Assembly: GCA_029260315.1 (NCBI GenBank) | Contig: JAJDDM010000080.1 | Coordinates: 52,331 to 116,330, forward strand | From: Phycisphaerales bacterium | GTDB taxonomy: Bacteria; Planctomycetota; Phycisphaerae; Phycisphaerales; UBA1924 | Reading direction: 5' to 3' | Length of the DNA: 64,000 nucleotides | Shown: one piece after another, positions 52,711 to 61,494 of the stretch | Position numbering within the stretch: position 1 is the first letter of the stretch | Layout of the letters: every line of letters begins with the position of its first letter | The notes under the pieces: model-generated | Database searches by the model: none | Seen by the model: only the letters and a program-made list of their open reading frames with translations | What the model was told of the DNA's origin: nothing | Program-made: the position numbers and the translations under genes

Positions 52711-53510
52711 CCCTTCGTTCCCTCGACATGCTCTCCCCGACCCTGGCCCAGCAGCAGGCGACCACACCCGCCTCGGTCGACAAGTCCCTGCTCGATTACA
52801 TCCAGAGCGGCGGGCCGATCGGCCTGTTCATCGTCCTGCTCTCGTTCATCGCGGTCGGGCTCATCATCACCGAGATCGTCAAGCTGCGCGTCAACCACCT
52901 CGCGCCACCCGACGAGCGCGAGAATCTCGAGTCACTGCTCAGCCGGGGCGATGTTCGCGAGGCCGTCAAGTTCTGCGAGGACCCCGCGAACGACTCGTTC
53001 CTCTCGCGCGTGGTGGGGGCGGCCCTGACGCGCTGCGCCCGTTCGCCCTTCGGCTTCCTCGAACTAAAAAGCGCCCTTGAAGAGGCCGGCCAGCTCGAGA
53101 CCACGCGCCTCGCACGAGGGACCGACCTCATCGGCCTGATCGCGTCGGTCGCGCCGATGCTCGGCCTGCTCGGCACCGTCGTCGGCATGGTCGGCGCGTT
53201 CGACACCATCAGCCTCAGCGAAGGCGTCACCCGTCCCGATCAGCTCGCCGGCAGCATCTCCGTTGCGCTCATTACGACCGTCATGGGCCTGATCGTCGCG
53301 ATCCCCGCGACCGCCGCGTACACGTTCCTGCGGAATCGGATCGACGCCTGCGTCGCCGCGGTCGCCGAGATCACCGAGGGGATGGCCGGGCACCTCGAGG
53401 GCGGCGGCAAGGCCTCGCCCGCCCAGGCCCAGCGACCGGCCCAGGCCCGACCGACGCCCAAGCCCCCGGGTGCGACAGCGCCCTCGGCAAGGGAGGTCCG
53501 CCCGGCATGA
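52707..53510 (+). CDS. MotA/TolQ/ExbB proton channel family protein
   Basis: 267 residues with three membrane helices: IGLFIVLLSFIAVGLIITEI near residue 40, then after a cytoplasmic loop GLIASVAPMLGLLGTVVGMV and SVALITTVMGLIVAIPATAA. The last two carry the conserved APMLGLLGTV and TTxxGLxVAIPA patterns that form the proton path with ExbD/TolR. The C-terminal tail is Pro/Ala-rich. It is an inner-membrane motor subunit using the proton gradient. ATGA overlaps on both sides. Confidence 0.93.
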   Translation: MTLRSLDMLSPTLAQQQATTPASVDKSLLDYIQSGGPIGLFIVLLSFIAVGLIITEIVKLRVNHLAPPDERENLESLLSRGDVREAVKFCEDPANDSFLSRVVGAALTRCARSPFGFLELKSALEEAGQLETTRLARGTDLIGLIASVAPMLGLLGTVVGMVGAFDTISLSEGVTRPDQLAGSISVALITTVMGLIVAIPATAAYTFLRNRIDACVAAVAEITEGMAGHLEGGGKASPAQAQRPAQARPTPKPPGATAPSAREVRPA

Positions 53511-53950
53511 GGCACTCACGCTCACGGCGGAGCACGTTCGCGATCTTCGACATGACGCCGATGATCGACGTGGTCCTCCAGCTCATCATCTTCTTCATGT
53601 ACACCTCCCAGTTCGCCCAGCTCGCGCGCACGCCGATCGACATGCCCGAAGAAATCGGCGATGAGAACGAGGGCCCGCCCTCGACCGTCGCGATCGACCT
53701 CGACGCTACCGGCGCGATGTTCATCGAGGGCGAGCCCGTCACGCTCGATGAGATCGAGCGCCTCCTGCTCATCGAGATCGATAAAGAAGGCGACGCCTCA
53801 CGCGTCGGCGTGCTCATCCGCGCAGATCGCTCGCTGCCCCTGCTGCACGTCAATGCTCTGGGCAACCGCCTCGCCGAACTCGGCCTGCGCGGCTGGCAGC
53901 TCGGGACAAACGTCCCCATGGGCGTCCCCGCGGGCGGAGCCGGCCCATGA
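53507..53950 (+). CDS. ExbD/TolR-family protein (first)
   Basis: 147 residues. A basic cytoplasmic start, then IFDMTPMIDVVLQLIIFFMY with the proton-carrying Asp (Asp21) in the single membrane helix, and a periplasmic domain ending in VGVLIRADRSLPLLHVNAL, the standard ExbD/TolR fold. It works with the ExbB-like protein. ATGA overlaps with the genes before and after. Confidence 0.92.
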   Translation: MRHSRSRRSTFAIFDMTPMIDVVLQLIIFFMYTSQFAQLARTPIDMPEEIGDENEGPPSTVAIDLDATGAMFIEGEPVTLDEIERLLLIEIDKEGDASRVGVLIRADRSLPLLHVNALGNRLAELGLRGWQLGTNVPMGVPAGGAGP

Positions 53951-54363
53951 GATTCTCCAAGCGCGATCATCGTGAGGGCTCCTCTGTCCGCCTGCCGATG
54001 ACCAGCCTCATCGACGTCGTCTTCCTGCTGCTGATCTACTTTATGGTCACCGCCTCATTCAACGCCCGCGAGGCCCAGCTCGCCTCGGCCTTGCAGTCCG
54101 ACCAGCAGGGCTCGGGGCGGGCCGCGGATCTCCAGCCCCAGATCCTCAGCGTCGAGGTGGACGGTGAAGTCGTCATCTACCGCATCGGCGAGCGCGTCTT
54201 CACCAGCCGCGGCCCGCTCGTCGAGACGCTCAGTCGCCTCAACAAGGAAGCCGGCGTCTTCGTCAAGGGATCGAGCGCAGCGCCGGTCGAGGCCGGGGCG
54301 ATCGCAATCCAGTCGTGCAAGGACGCGGGATTCCGCAAGGTGACGTATGTGCCCGCGAGCTGA
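53947..54363 (+). CDS. ExbD/TolR-family protein (second)
   Basis: 138 residues. RLPMTSLIDVVFLLLIYFMV has the conserved Asp (Asp23) in the membrane helix; the periplasmic part ends AIAIQSCKDAGFRKVTYVPAS. Two different ExbD-like subunits next to one ExbB suggest a mixed complex. It overlaps the next gene by 17 bases. Confidence 0.92.
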   Translation: MRFSKRDHREGSSVRLPMTSLIDVVFLLLIYFMVTASFNAREAQLASALQSDQQGSGRAADLQPQILSVEVDGEVVIYRIGERVFTSRGPLVETLSRLNKEAGVFVKGSSAAPVEAGAIAIQSCKDAGFRKVTYVPAS

Positions 54364-57055
54364 ATGGCCAGTCCAGTGGCTTGTCTGCTTGCTTTGTGCC
54401 GCGAGCCTCGCCCCCGCTGCACTCGCCCAAGACGAGCCCCCCGAGCCTGCGCCGCAAACGCCCGCCGATCCCGTTGAGGCATACCTCGATCACCTCGGCC
54501 TGCGCGAGCTGCGCGCAACGCACCTGCGCTCGCAGCTCTCACGCGCCCGCCTCGAAGAGCGCCTGGAGATCGCCAACCGCCTCGGCACGATCTACGCCCG
54601 CATGCTCGACGAGGCGACCACGCGCGAGTCGCGCGAGCGGATCGCGACCCTCGCCCGCGAGCTTCTCGAGAGCGTGCCCGAATCCCGCTCGTTCGATCTG
54701 CGCATCAACCTCGCCAAATCCCGGTACCTGATCGCCGAGGAGATCGCAGAGCGCTGGCGCGTCCGTGTCGCCGACCAGGAGCAGGTCACAGAGGCTCGGG
54801 AGATCCTCCGCGAGGTCGGCCAGATGTTCGACTCCGTGGGCGATCAAGCCCACCGTCTCGTCGAAGAGCTCGAGCGCAGGGAACGGCGGGCGCGCGACGA
54901 GGACGAGCAGACCATCGACGCGATGCTCGACGAGGCCCGCCGGCACCGCTCCCTCGCCCGCTACTACGCCGGATGGTCGCGTTACTACACCTCATTCCTC
55001 TCCGGCACGCCCGCCTCGGCGACCGAGGCCCTGCGCGATTTCGCCTGGATCCTCCAGAGCGGCGGCGAACGTGTGCCCAAGATCGACCTCGTTCCCGGCT
55101 CGCACCTGCGCTTCGAGCACGTCGCCCGGGCCGCGCTCGGCGTCGCCTTCTGCTACGCCCTGCGCGACAACCAGGGCGAAGCGCTCCAGTGGATCGACCT
55201 CCTGCGCGACAGCGACGAGCTGCCCCAGTCCCTCCGCGATGAGCTCTTCGCCCACCGCCTCACCATCTACGCCGGCGCGAAGCGATGGGCCGACATCGAG
55301 TGGATGATCCACCAGCGCGGGCGGGTCGGCTCGGACGCGGCGCTCACCGTCGGCGAGGCACGCCTGCTCGCGGTGCTTTCGCTCGAGGGCCTCGCCGGGC
55401 TATCGCGACCGGAGGGACGCGAGATCGTGACCGTCCTCGCCCAGGTCGCGCTCGGCGAACTGGTCAAGACCGGAGAGGTCGGACATGTGCTCGACCTGGT
55501 CGAACGCTACGACACGACGCCCATCGGCCAGGACGGCTTCATCGTTCGCTACGTCCGGGGCCTCCAACTCTACACCGACGCACGCGAGGAGCACGCGAGC
55601 GTGGAATCGCAAACGCAGCGCCCGGCCCAATCGCCAGTGCTGCGCACACGCTATCGCCAGGCGGCGGACTTGCTCGGGCTCGCGCGTCGGGCCGATGACG
55701 CCGATCGCTTCGAGACCGAGGCCGCCCGCTGCGGCGTGCTGCACGGCCTCGCGCACTACTACGCCGACGAGCCCGAGACCGCGACCGAGATCCTCACCGA
55801 GCTCGCCCAAACCGCCCCGGATCCGCAGGTCCGCGAGGACGCGATGTGGTACGCGATCGTCGCCATGGAACGCGGCATCGAGATCGGACGCTCCGATCTC
55901 AGCGAGCAGCGCGACCAGCTCTCGGCGATCTTCCTGGAAACCTACCCCGCAAGTGAACGCTCGGTGCGTCTCGTGCTGCAACGCGCCGGCACCGATCTGA
56001 TCGACCCGCGCGCCAGCGCCGAGATCCTGCTGGCGATCGAGCCCGGCTCGCCCCTGCGCCCCGTCGCCGTTCGCCACGCCGCGAGCCAGCTCTATCGCGT
56101 CTATCGCGCATCCAGAACGAGCGATCGTGACTTCGCGGCCCTGCGATTCATCGAAGTCGCCGAGGAGAGCATCGAGGGCGACCTCGCGACGATCCGCGAG
56201 CTCCCCGACGAGGAACTCATCGCCCGCGCCCAGGAACTCCTTATCCGCCTGCGTCAGATCCTCGACGCCTCAATGGGTCTTTCCTCGCCCGACATCTCCC
56301 GCGCCCGCTGGTCGCTCACCAAGATCGAGGAGCTGCGCTTACTCGCTTCGGTCGATATCGCCGATATCGAGGCCGAGCTTGCGTTCCGCAGGTTCCAGAT
56401 CGCCCTGAGCCGGGGCAACGAGCAGGCCGCGGCGGTCGAACTCTCCACCCTGCGCCGCCTGGGCGGGCGCTTCTCCGACGCCGCCGATCGCACGATGTAC
56501 CGCAGGGCGTACGAGGTGTGGGACCGCCGTCCGAACGACAGCGGGCTGGCGCGCGAGGTCGTCGCCCACGGCTCGCGCGTGCTCGGCGCGATGCGTTCCG
56601 GCGGCATGACCATGAGCGACCCCGCAATGCAAAGCCTCGCCGACAAAGTCTCGCAGGCCGCTCAGATTGTCTGGGACGCCGACCAGGACGAGGCCGTCCG
56701 CGACGCGGCGATCGCGCTCGATCGCGAGCTGCTCGATGCCGGCCTCCGCCCCGCCTCCGTGCTCGATCGCTTCGCGCAGCTCAGCGAGGCGGCGGGTAAC
56801 ACCGAAGACGCCCTCGACGCCTGGCGCACGCTGCTCGCCGCCCTTGCGACCGGCTCGCCGAGCTGGTATCAGGCCCGCTACCACTCGATCCGATTGCTCC
56901 TCGCGACCGACCCCGCGCGCGCCCGCGAGGTCATGGACCAGCACAAACTGCTGCACCCGGACTTCAGCACCCAGCCGGCGCCCTGGGGCGATCGACTGCA
57001 AGAGCTCGATCGCCAGATCTCGCCCGCGCCCCAGCCCCCTTCGGAGGATGGCTGA
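54347..57055 (+). CDS. Large secreted helical-repeat protein in ExbBD/VWA operon
   Basis: 902 residues, not recognised as a named family. The signal peptide (WLVCLLCAASLAPAALAQDE) is followed almost wholly by charged helices resembling TPR/SEL1-type repeats, e.g. ARYYAGWSRYYTSFLSG, ALGVAFCYALRDNQGEALQW and AVAAVRGLAH-like ARCGVLHGLAHYYADEPETA. Likely a periplasmic scaffold. The start overlaps the second ExbD gene by 17 bases and its stop overlaps the next start (TGATG). Confidence 0.78.
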   Translation: MCPRAEWPVQWLVCLLCAASLAPAALAQDEPPEPAPQTPADPVEAYLDHLGLRELRATHLRSQLSRARLEERLEIANRLGTIYARMLDEATTRESRERIATLARELLESVPESRSFDLRINLAKSRYLIAEEIAERWRVRVADQEQVTEAREILREVGQMFDSVGDQAHRLVEELERRERRARDEDEQTIDAMLDEARRHRSLARYYAGWSRYYTSFLSGTPASATEALRDFAWILQSGGERVPKIDLVPGSHLRFEHVARAALGVAFCYALRDNQGEALQWIDLLRDSDELPQSLRDELFAHRLTIYAGAKRWADIEWMIHQRGRVGSDAALTVGEARLLAVLSLEGLAGLSRPEGREIVTVLAQVALGELVKTGEVGHVLDLVERYDTTPIGQDGFIVRYVRGLQLYTDAREEHASVESQTQRPAQSPVLRTRYRQAADLLGLARRADDADRFETEAARCGVLHGLAHYYADEPETATEILTELAQTAPDPQVREDAMWYAIVAMERGIEIGRSDLSEQRDQLSAIFLETYPASERSVRLVLQRAGTDLIDPRASAEILLAIEPGSPLRPVAVRHAASQLYRVYRASRTSDRDFAALRFIEVAEESIEGDLATIRELPDEELIARAQELLIRLRQILDASMGLSSPDISRARWSLTKIEELRLLASVDIADIEAELAFRRFQIALSRGNEQAAAVELSTLRRLGGRFSDAADRTMYRRAYEVWDRRPNDSGLAREVVAHGSRVLGAMRSGGMTMSDPAMQSLADKVSQAAQIVWDADQDEAVRDAAIALDRELLDAGLRPASVLDRFAQLSEAAGNTEDALDAWRTLLAALATGSPSWYQARYHSIRLLLATDPARAREVMDQHKLLHPDFSTQPAPWGDRLQELDRQISPAPQPPSEDG

Positions 57056-59904
57056 TGGCAAAGCCCACGTCCAACGTCGAGCGATTCCTCGGCCCCGACG
57101 CCGCTCGCGGCGGACCGTTCGCGCTGCTTGGCGTGCCCGCGCAGGCCCCTGACGCCGCCAGTGTCGTCGCCGCGCTCGAGTCGCGCCTCGCCGAAGTCAA
57201 CGCCCACGCCCACAGCGAGACGCCCCAGGCAGACGAGGTCCGCCTGGCGCTGCACGCCGCCGCGGCCCAGCTTCTCGATCCGGTCGTTCGCCGCCACATG
57301 GTCGAGCGGTGGGGCTCGGACGCATCATCTTCCAGCGCGTCGCCGAGCGCCTCGCGCCCCGTACCGATGGCATCCAGCGAGGCCCTCGCGCTCGAACACG
57401 ACGCCATCCTGACACTCGGCATGTACGGTGGATGGAACCGCGCGTCCCTCAGGCGCATCGCCGTCCTCGCCCACGCCCGCGGCGTCCCCTCGCACCGTGT
57501 CGCCGACGCGATCCGCGCGATCGCACATCGGCGCACGCCCGCGTCCATCGCGCCCGAACCAAGCACGCCGGAACCGACCGCTCGCGCGCACCCAGCATCC
57601 GGCACGCCCGCGGGCCGCCTCGCCCAGCCCTCCAGCTCACACGCAACCAACGGCGCATCACACCGGTCGCCCGCCGCCCGCGTCAGCCGCAAGCCCCCCG
57701 AGATCGAGCCCATGCTCGAGGACGAGCAAGATGAGCAGGGCGATGGCGGCATCAAGCTCGTCCTGGGCATCATGCTGGGCGTGGTCATCGCCGCGGTCTC
57801 ACTCCTCGGCGTGCTCTCGATCATGTGGGAGTCAAAGAACGATCCCACAAACACCGGCGATCAGATCGCACAGACCGAACCCGCGCCACCCCAGAACCAG
57901 GGCGAGCGACCGCCGCCCGATCCCGACCCGGCGCCGGATCCGTCCGAGCCCGCACCCATGCTGCCGATCCCCGAGGCGATGGAGCGCGCCCGTGAGGCCC
58001 TGGCGATCGACCCCGACCAGGGCGTCCGCGAGATCGGCGCGATCATCGACCGCGTTGCGCTTGCCTGGGTGCAGATGCCCTCCGACCAGCGCACCCGCAT
58101 CCACGCCGACATCGTCGACCTGCTCTACCGCGTCAGCCCGCGCGCCGAGCACGCCGGCGAACTCACCCAACGCATCGCCCGCGGCGCACATGCCTTCGCG
58201 GAGGCCACCCGCCCCAGCGCCGATGACATCACCCGCGGCGCATGGTCCAGCGGCATGCTCGTCCGCCTGACCCGCGAGTCCAATCTCCCGATGAGCGCCG
58301 CGGCGGTTATCGATGCCACCATCGCCCAGACCTACGCCGGCGCGCGCCCGCCCCAGGACGCGACGTTCGATCACGGGGTGCTCGACTTCCTCGCCAAAGT
58401 CCCCCATTCCATGCTGGACTGGCCCAACGACGACGACGCCCCGCGCAAGGCCTGGACGGCCTGGCTCGCCGCGGGCGGAGCCATCTCCTTCGCGAGCGAG
58501 CCGCCCTCGGCGTTGCTGCTCGCGGGCCTCGACCAGATCCTGCGCGAGGGCCCCGAGCCCACCCGCCGCGCCTGGCCGCTCACCGTCAGCGAACAGATCG
58601 TCGACGCCCTGCCCTGGGACGACGCCTCGCCGGCGCGCGCCTGGCTCGTCTCGGCGTTCAACGCCCCGGCCCTGACCTCCGCCGACCTCTTCGCTATCAC
58701 CTCCGCGCTCAGCAAACGGCGCGACATCGAGGGCGTCGATCCGACCATGACCCTCGACGCCCAGGCCTCCGAGCGCGCCCGCGCCGAGCTGCGCGATCGC
58801 TACGCCTCGGCGTGGGGCCTGCTCGACACGACCCAGAGCGACGACGTGATCGCCGATCTGCGCGACGCCTTCGCCAGAGCCCGGCGCGAGGCCCAGACCG
58901 CGCTCACCCGCGAGGAGCACCTCGCATCGACCGCCCGCTTGGCGATGCTCAACGAAGCCGCCTCCTGGATCTGGCGCGGCGAGATCGATGAAGCTCTCGC
59001 GACCATCGACGACATCGACACCAAGATCGACAACGCGACGCAATCGACCCGCGCCGCCGGCCGCGGCCTCAGCGAGCAAGACTCCAGCCAATGGGCCGTC
59101 CGCTACCTCAGCGTCCGGCGCAACCAGCAGGCCCGCCTCGAGCTGCTCGACACCCTCTCGCGCAGGTCGAGCACATCGACTCTCGACACGATGGACGCCG
59201 AGGTGCTGGTGCGCGAGGCGATCCGGGGCGACCGGGGCGTCGTCCGCCGCCGCGCCCACGACCTCGTCCGCCAGTTCATGTTCCAGGCCCCGGTTGTCAA
59301 CGCCCTGCTCGAAGAGCTCCCCGACGCCCCCGAGACCCACACCAACGCCCGGCTCATCAGCGACGCCGCGGGCATCCGCACGCTCGACCCGACCGAGCCC
59401 AACTGGCGCATCGAGGCCCGCCGAGGACTCGTGGAACGCCTGCTCGAACTCGTCGCCGGCGAGAGCCCCGAGGCCTCCATCGACCGCCTCAGCACAGTCA
59501 TCGCCCGCGCCTACGCCCTGCGCGCATCGACAAGTCTCGACGCAGATCCGGATGCGGGTCTCAGCGCCGAGGGGGCCGCCCTTGAGCTGCGCCTGCGCTG
59601 GCGTCGGCGCGCCGCCAACGTCCTCTCGACCGCCTCGCTGTCTCTGGACCGCATCGAGCGCGAACGCCTCGGGCGCGTCTCCAGCTCACGCGGCCCAGTC
59701 CAGAACTTCGCCGCCGAACAGCTCGCGACCTGCGAACTGATGGCCTACGTCGTCATCGGCGAGCGGGCCGGCGTGAGCGAAGAAGTTCGATCCGTCCTCC
59801 AAGCCATGGAAGTCCGCCGCCAGGGCGCACGCCACATCTTCGAGCAGCTCGCCGCGGTCGAGTCCGCGATGGGCGAGCTCTGGCTCATCAGACTGAGGGA
59901 TTGA
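57055..59904 (+). CDS. Membrane protein with J-domain-like N-terminus and large periplasmic helical region
   Basis: 949 residues. The N-terminal 90 residues (GGPFALLGVPAQAPDAASVV ... LLDPVVRRHMVERW) read like a degenerate DnaJ/heat-shock-type helical domain without the HPD motif. A Pro/Ser/Ala-rich stretch (105-220) precedes one membrane helix (KLVLGIMLGVVIAAVSLLGV, about 235-255), then a Pro-rich spacer and about 650 helical residues. N-in topology would put the J-like part in the cytoplasm and the rest in the periplasm. Function unknown. It sits between the repeat protein and a small exported protein, each start overlapping or touching the previous stop. Confidence 0.72.
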   Translation: MAKPTSNVERFLGPDAARGGPFALLGVPAQAPDAASVVAALESRLAEVNAHAHSETPQADEVRLALHAAAAQLLDPVVRRHMVERWGSDASSSSASPSASRPVPMASSEALALEHDAILTLGMYGGWNRASLRRIAVLAHARGVPSHRVADAIRAIAHRRTPASIAPEPSTPEPTARAHPASGTPAGRLAQPSSSHATNGASHRSPAARVSRKPPEIEPMLEDEQDEQGDGGIKLVLGIMLGVVIAAVSLLGVLSIMWESKNDPTNTGDQIAQTEPAPPQNQGERPPPDPDPAPDPSEPAPMLPIPEAMERAREALAIDPDQGVREIGAIIDRVALAWVQMPSDQRTRIHADIVDLLYRVSPRAEHAGELTQRIARGAHAFAEATRPSADDITRGAWSSGMLVRLTRESNLPMSAAAVIDATIAQTYAGARPPQDATFDHGVLDFLAKVPHSMLDWPNDDDAPRKAWTAWLAAGGAISFASEPPSALLLAGLDQILREGPEPTRRAWPLTVSEQIVDALPWDDASPARAWLVSAFNAPALTSADLFAITSALSKRRDIEGVDPTMTLDAQASERARAELRDRYASAWGLLDTTQSDDVIADLRDAFARARREAQTALTREEHLASTARLAMLNEAASWIWRGEIDEALATIDDIDTKIDNATQSTRAAGRGLSEQDSSQWAVRYLSVRRNQQARLELLDTLSRRSSTSTLDTMDAEVLVREAIRGDRGVVRRRAHDLVRQFMFQAPVVNALLEELPDAPETHTNARLISDAAGIRTLDPTEPNWRIEARRGLVERLLELVAGESPEASIDRLSTVIARAYALRASTSLDADPDAGLSAEGAALELRLRWRRRAANVLSTASLSLDRIERERLGRVSSSRGPVQNFAAEQLATCELMAYVVIGERAGVSEEVRSVLQAMEVRRQGARHIFEQLAAVESAMGELWLIRLRD

Positions 59905-59906
59905 CG

Positions 59907-60848
59907 ATGCGCACGATGCTGATCTCGCTCACGCTCGCCGCCGCGGCCCTGGCCCAAACGCCGCAGGAACCGCCGGAGGCCACGCTCCCGATAGACAACC
60001 TGCGCGAGCGCCTCGAGGCCCTCCAGCCCGCCGACCCCCGCGCTTACTTCCTTCTCGGCGAGGAGGTCGCCCAGGAGTTCCGCACCCCCGCCGAACTCGA
60101 GCTCGCCCGCACCCTCCTGGTCCTCGCGTTCCACCTCGATCGCGACCAGGGCGGCACGCTCGCGCCCAGCGCCGCGATCGCGCTGGCAGAACTCCAGGGC
60201 ATCGGCCAGGATCGCGACTGGCTCATCGCCCTGGCCCACGCGATGGACCACCGCCACGCCGCGCCCGACTGGCGCGGCGCCTCGCCCGCCGAGACCAGCG
60301 ACCTGGACGCCTATCGCGCCGCTGTCGCCGTTGGCCGCGTGCGCTCCGGACACGGCCGCGACGCCCTGGAACTGCTCGAAGACCCCGCCGTCATGGAAAT
60401 CATCCGGCGCTACGAGCCCCTGCTCAGCCCCGCCAACCGCCCGGGCTCAGCGGATTGGCTGCTGCGCGAGGCCCGGCGCTGGCCCTGCCCGGAGTGCGGC
60501 TTCGAACGCATCAACCGCGCCATCGACGCCTCGCAGAGCGGCTACGTCAAGTGCCGGGTCTGCAACGGCAACCCCGGCCCGCAGATCAGCCAGGACGAAC
60601 TCATCGCCCAGCTCCGATTCGAGGCGCGAATGCTCAACGGCGTGCAGCGTTCCTGGGCCGCCCAGGTCATCGCCGACGCCGGCGCGCCCCTGCGAGACCC
60701 CACGCCTGAAGAACTCGCTCCCACGCTCGGCATCGACCCGCGCAAGAGCCTCTGGCGCGACGGGCAGTGGATCGCTCCCGAGCGCGACGACGAGCGCGAT
60801 GACGCCGAAGCGCCGACTCCACCGGTGGATGAGCCATCGGAAGGTTAG
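59907..60848 (+). CDS. Exported protein with four-cysteine zinc-ribbon-like motif
   Basis: 313 residues. Signal peptide MRTMLISLTLAAAALAQTPQ. A helical first half (ELELARTLLVLAFHLDRDQG) leads to WPCPECGFERINRA and VKCRVCNGNP, two CxxC pairs that could form a zinc ribbon, unusual in an exported protein. Last gene of the ExbBD/VWA operon. ATG 59907 is preferred because AGGGA lies 6 bases upstream; a TTG at 59901 is the alternative and overlaps the previous stop. Confidence 0.72.
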   Translation: MRTMLISLTLAAAALAQTPQEPPEATLPIDNLRERLEALQPADPRAYFLLGEEVAQEFRTPAELELARTLLVLAFHLDRDQGGTLAPSAAIALAELQGIGQDRDWLIALAHAMDHRHAAPDWRGASPAETSDLDAYRAAVAVGRVRSGHGRDALELLEDPAVMEIIRRYEPLLSPANRPGSADWLLREARRWPCPECGFERINRAIDASQSGYVKCRVCNGNPGPQISQDELIAQLRFEARMLNGVQRSWAAQVIADAGAPLRDPTPEELAPTLGIDPRKSLWRDGQWIAPERDDERDDAEAPTPPVDEPSEG

Positions 60849-60979
60849 CTCACGGATCGTTCCAGCCAGGCCAACCGACGCGCCGAGCAGCACCGATTCA
60901 CCCAGCGCCTAGACTCGCCCGATATCCAGACTCGTACCCATCACTCTCACGGAGCGCGATCCAGCCCATCGCGAGCGAC

Positions 60980-61357
60980 ATGACCGACCAAGCCGCCACC
61001 GAGACCAAGCCCGGCATCACCTTCGATGAGTTCGCCCGCGTCGGCCTTCGCGTCGCCCGCATCGTCGAGGCCGAGCCCCATCCCAACGCCGACCGCCTGC
61101 TCAAGCTCCAGGTCGACGACGGCTCGGGCGAGCCCCGCCAGATCTGCGCCGGCATCAAGGGCCACTACGAGCCCGCCGACCTGCTCGGCAGGCTCATCGT
61201 CATCGTCGCCAACCTCGCCCCGCGCCAGATCCGCGGCGAGGAATCCCGCGGCATGCTCCTCGCCGCTAGCGACGCCCCCAAAGGCGACGGAGGCGATCGC
61301 AGCGTCATCCTCCTCACTCCCATGAGCGAGATCGAACCGGGCTCAGCCGTCTCCTGA
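60980..61357 (+). CDS. tRNA-binding (EMAP-II/MetG C-terminal-like) OB-fold protein
   Basis: 125 residues. GITFDEFARVGLRVARIVEA, HPNADRLLKLQVDDG, and IVANLAPRQIRGEESRGMLL match the tRNA-binding domain found at the C-terminus of many methionyl-tRNA synthetases and as stand-alone CsaA-like proteins. It may bind tRNA in trans for a synthetase lacking this domain. It lies alone, 131 bases after the previous operon and convergent to the next gene; the gap of 137 bases after it holds no clear terminator. Confidence 0.88.
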   Translation: MTDQAATETKPGITFDEFARVGLRVARIVEAEPHPNADRLLKLQVDDGSGEPRQICAGIKGHYEPADLLGRLIVIVANLAPRQIRGEESRGMLLAASDAPKGDGGDRSVILLTPMSEIEPGSAVS

Positions 61358-61494
61358 GTCGCTCTCAACTCAAAGAACGTGCCCGAAATCGACGGTGCTC
61401 TTGGACGCCGGGCCTGAGGCTTGGCGAAGGTCCGGGCCGGGACGCGTCCATCTGCACGCACGATTTGAAGTCGCCGATCCCGCGCTCAGCGTGA

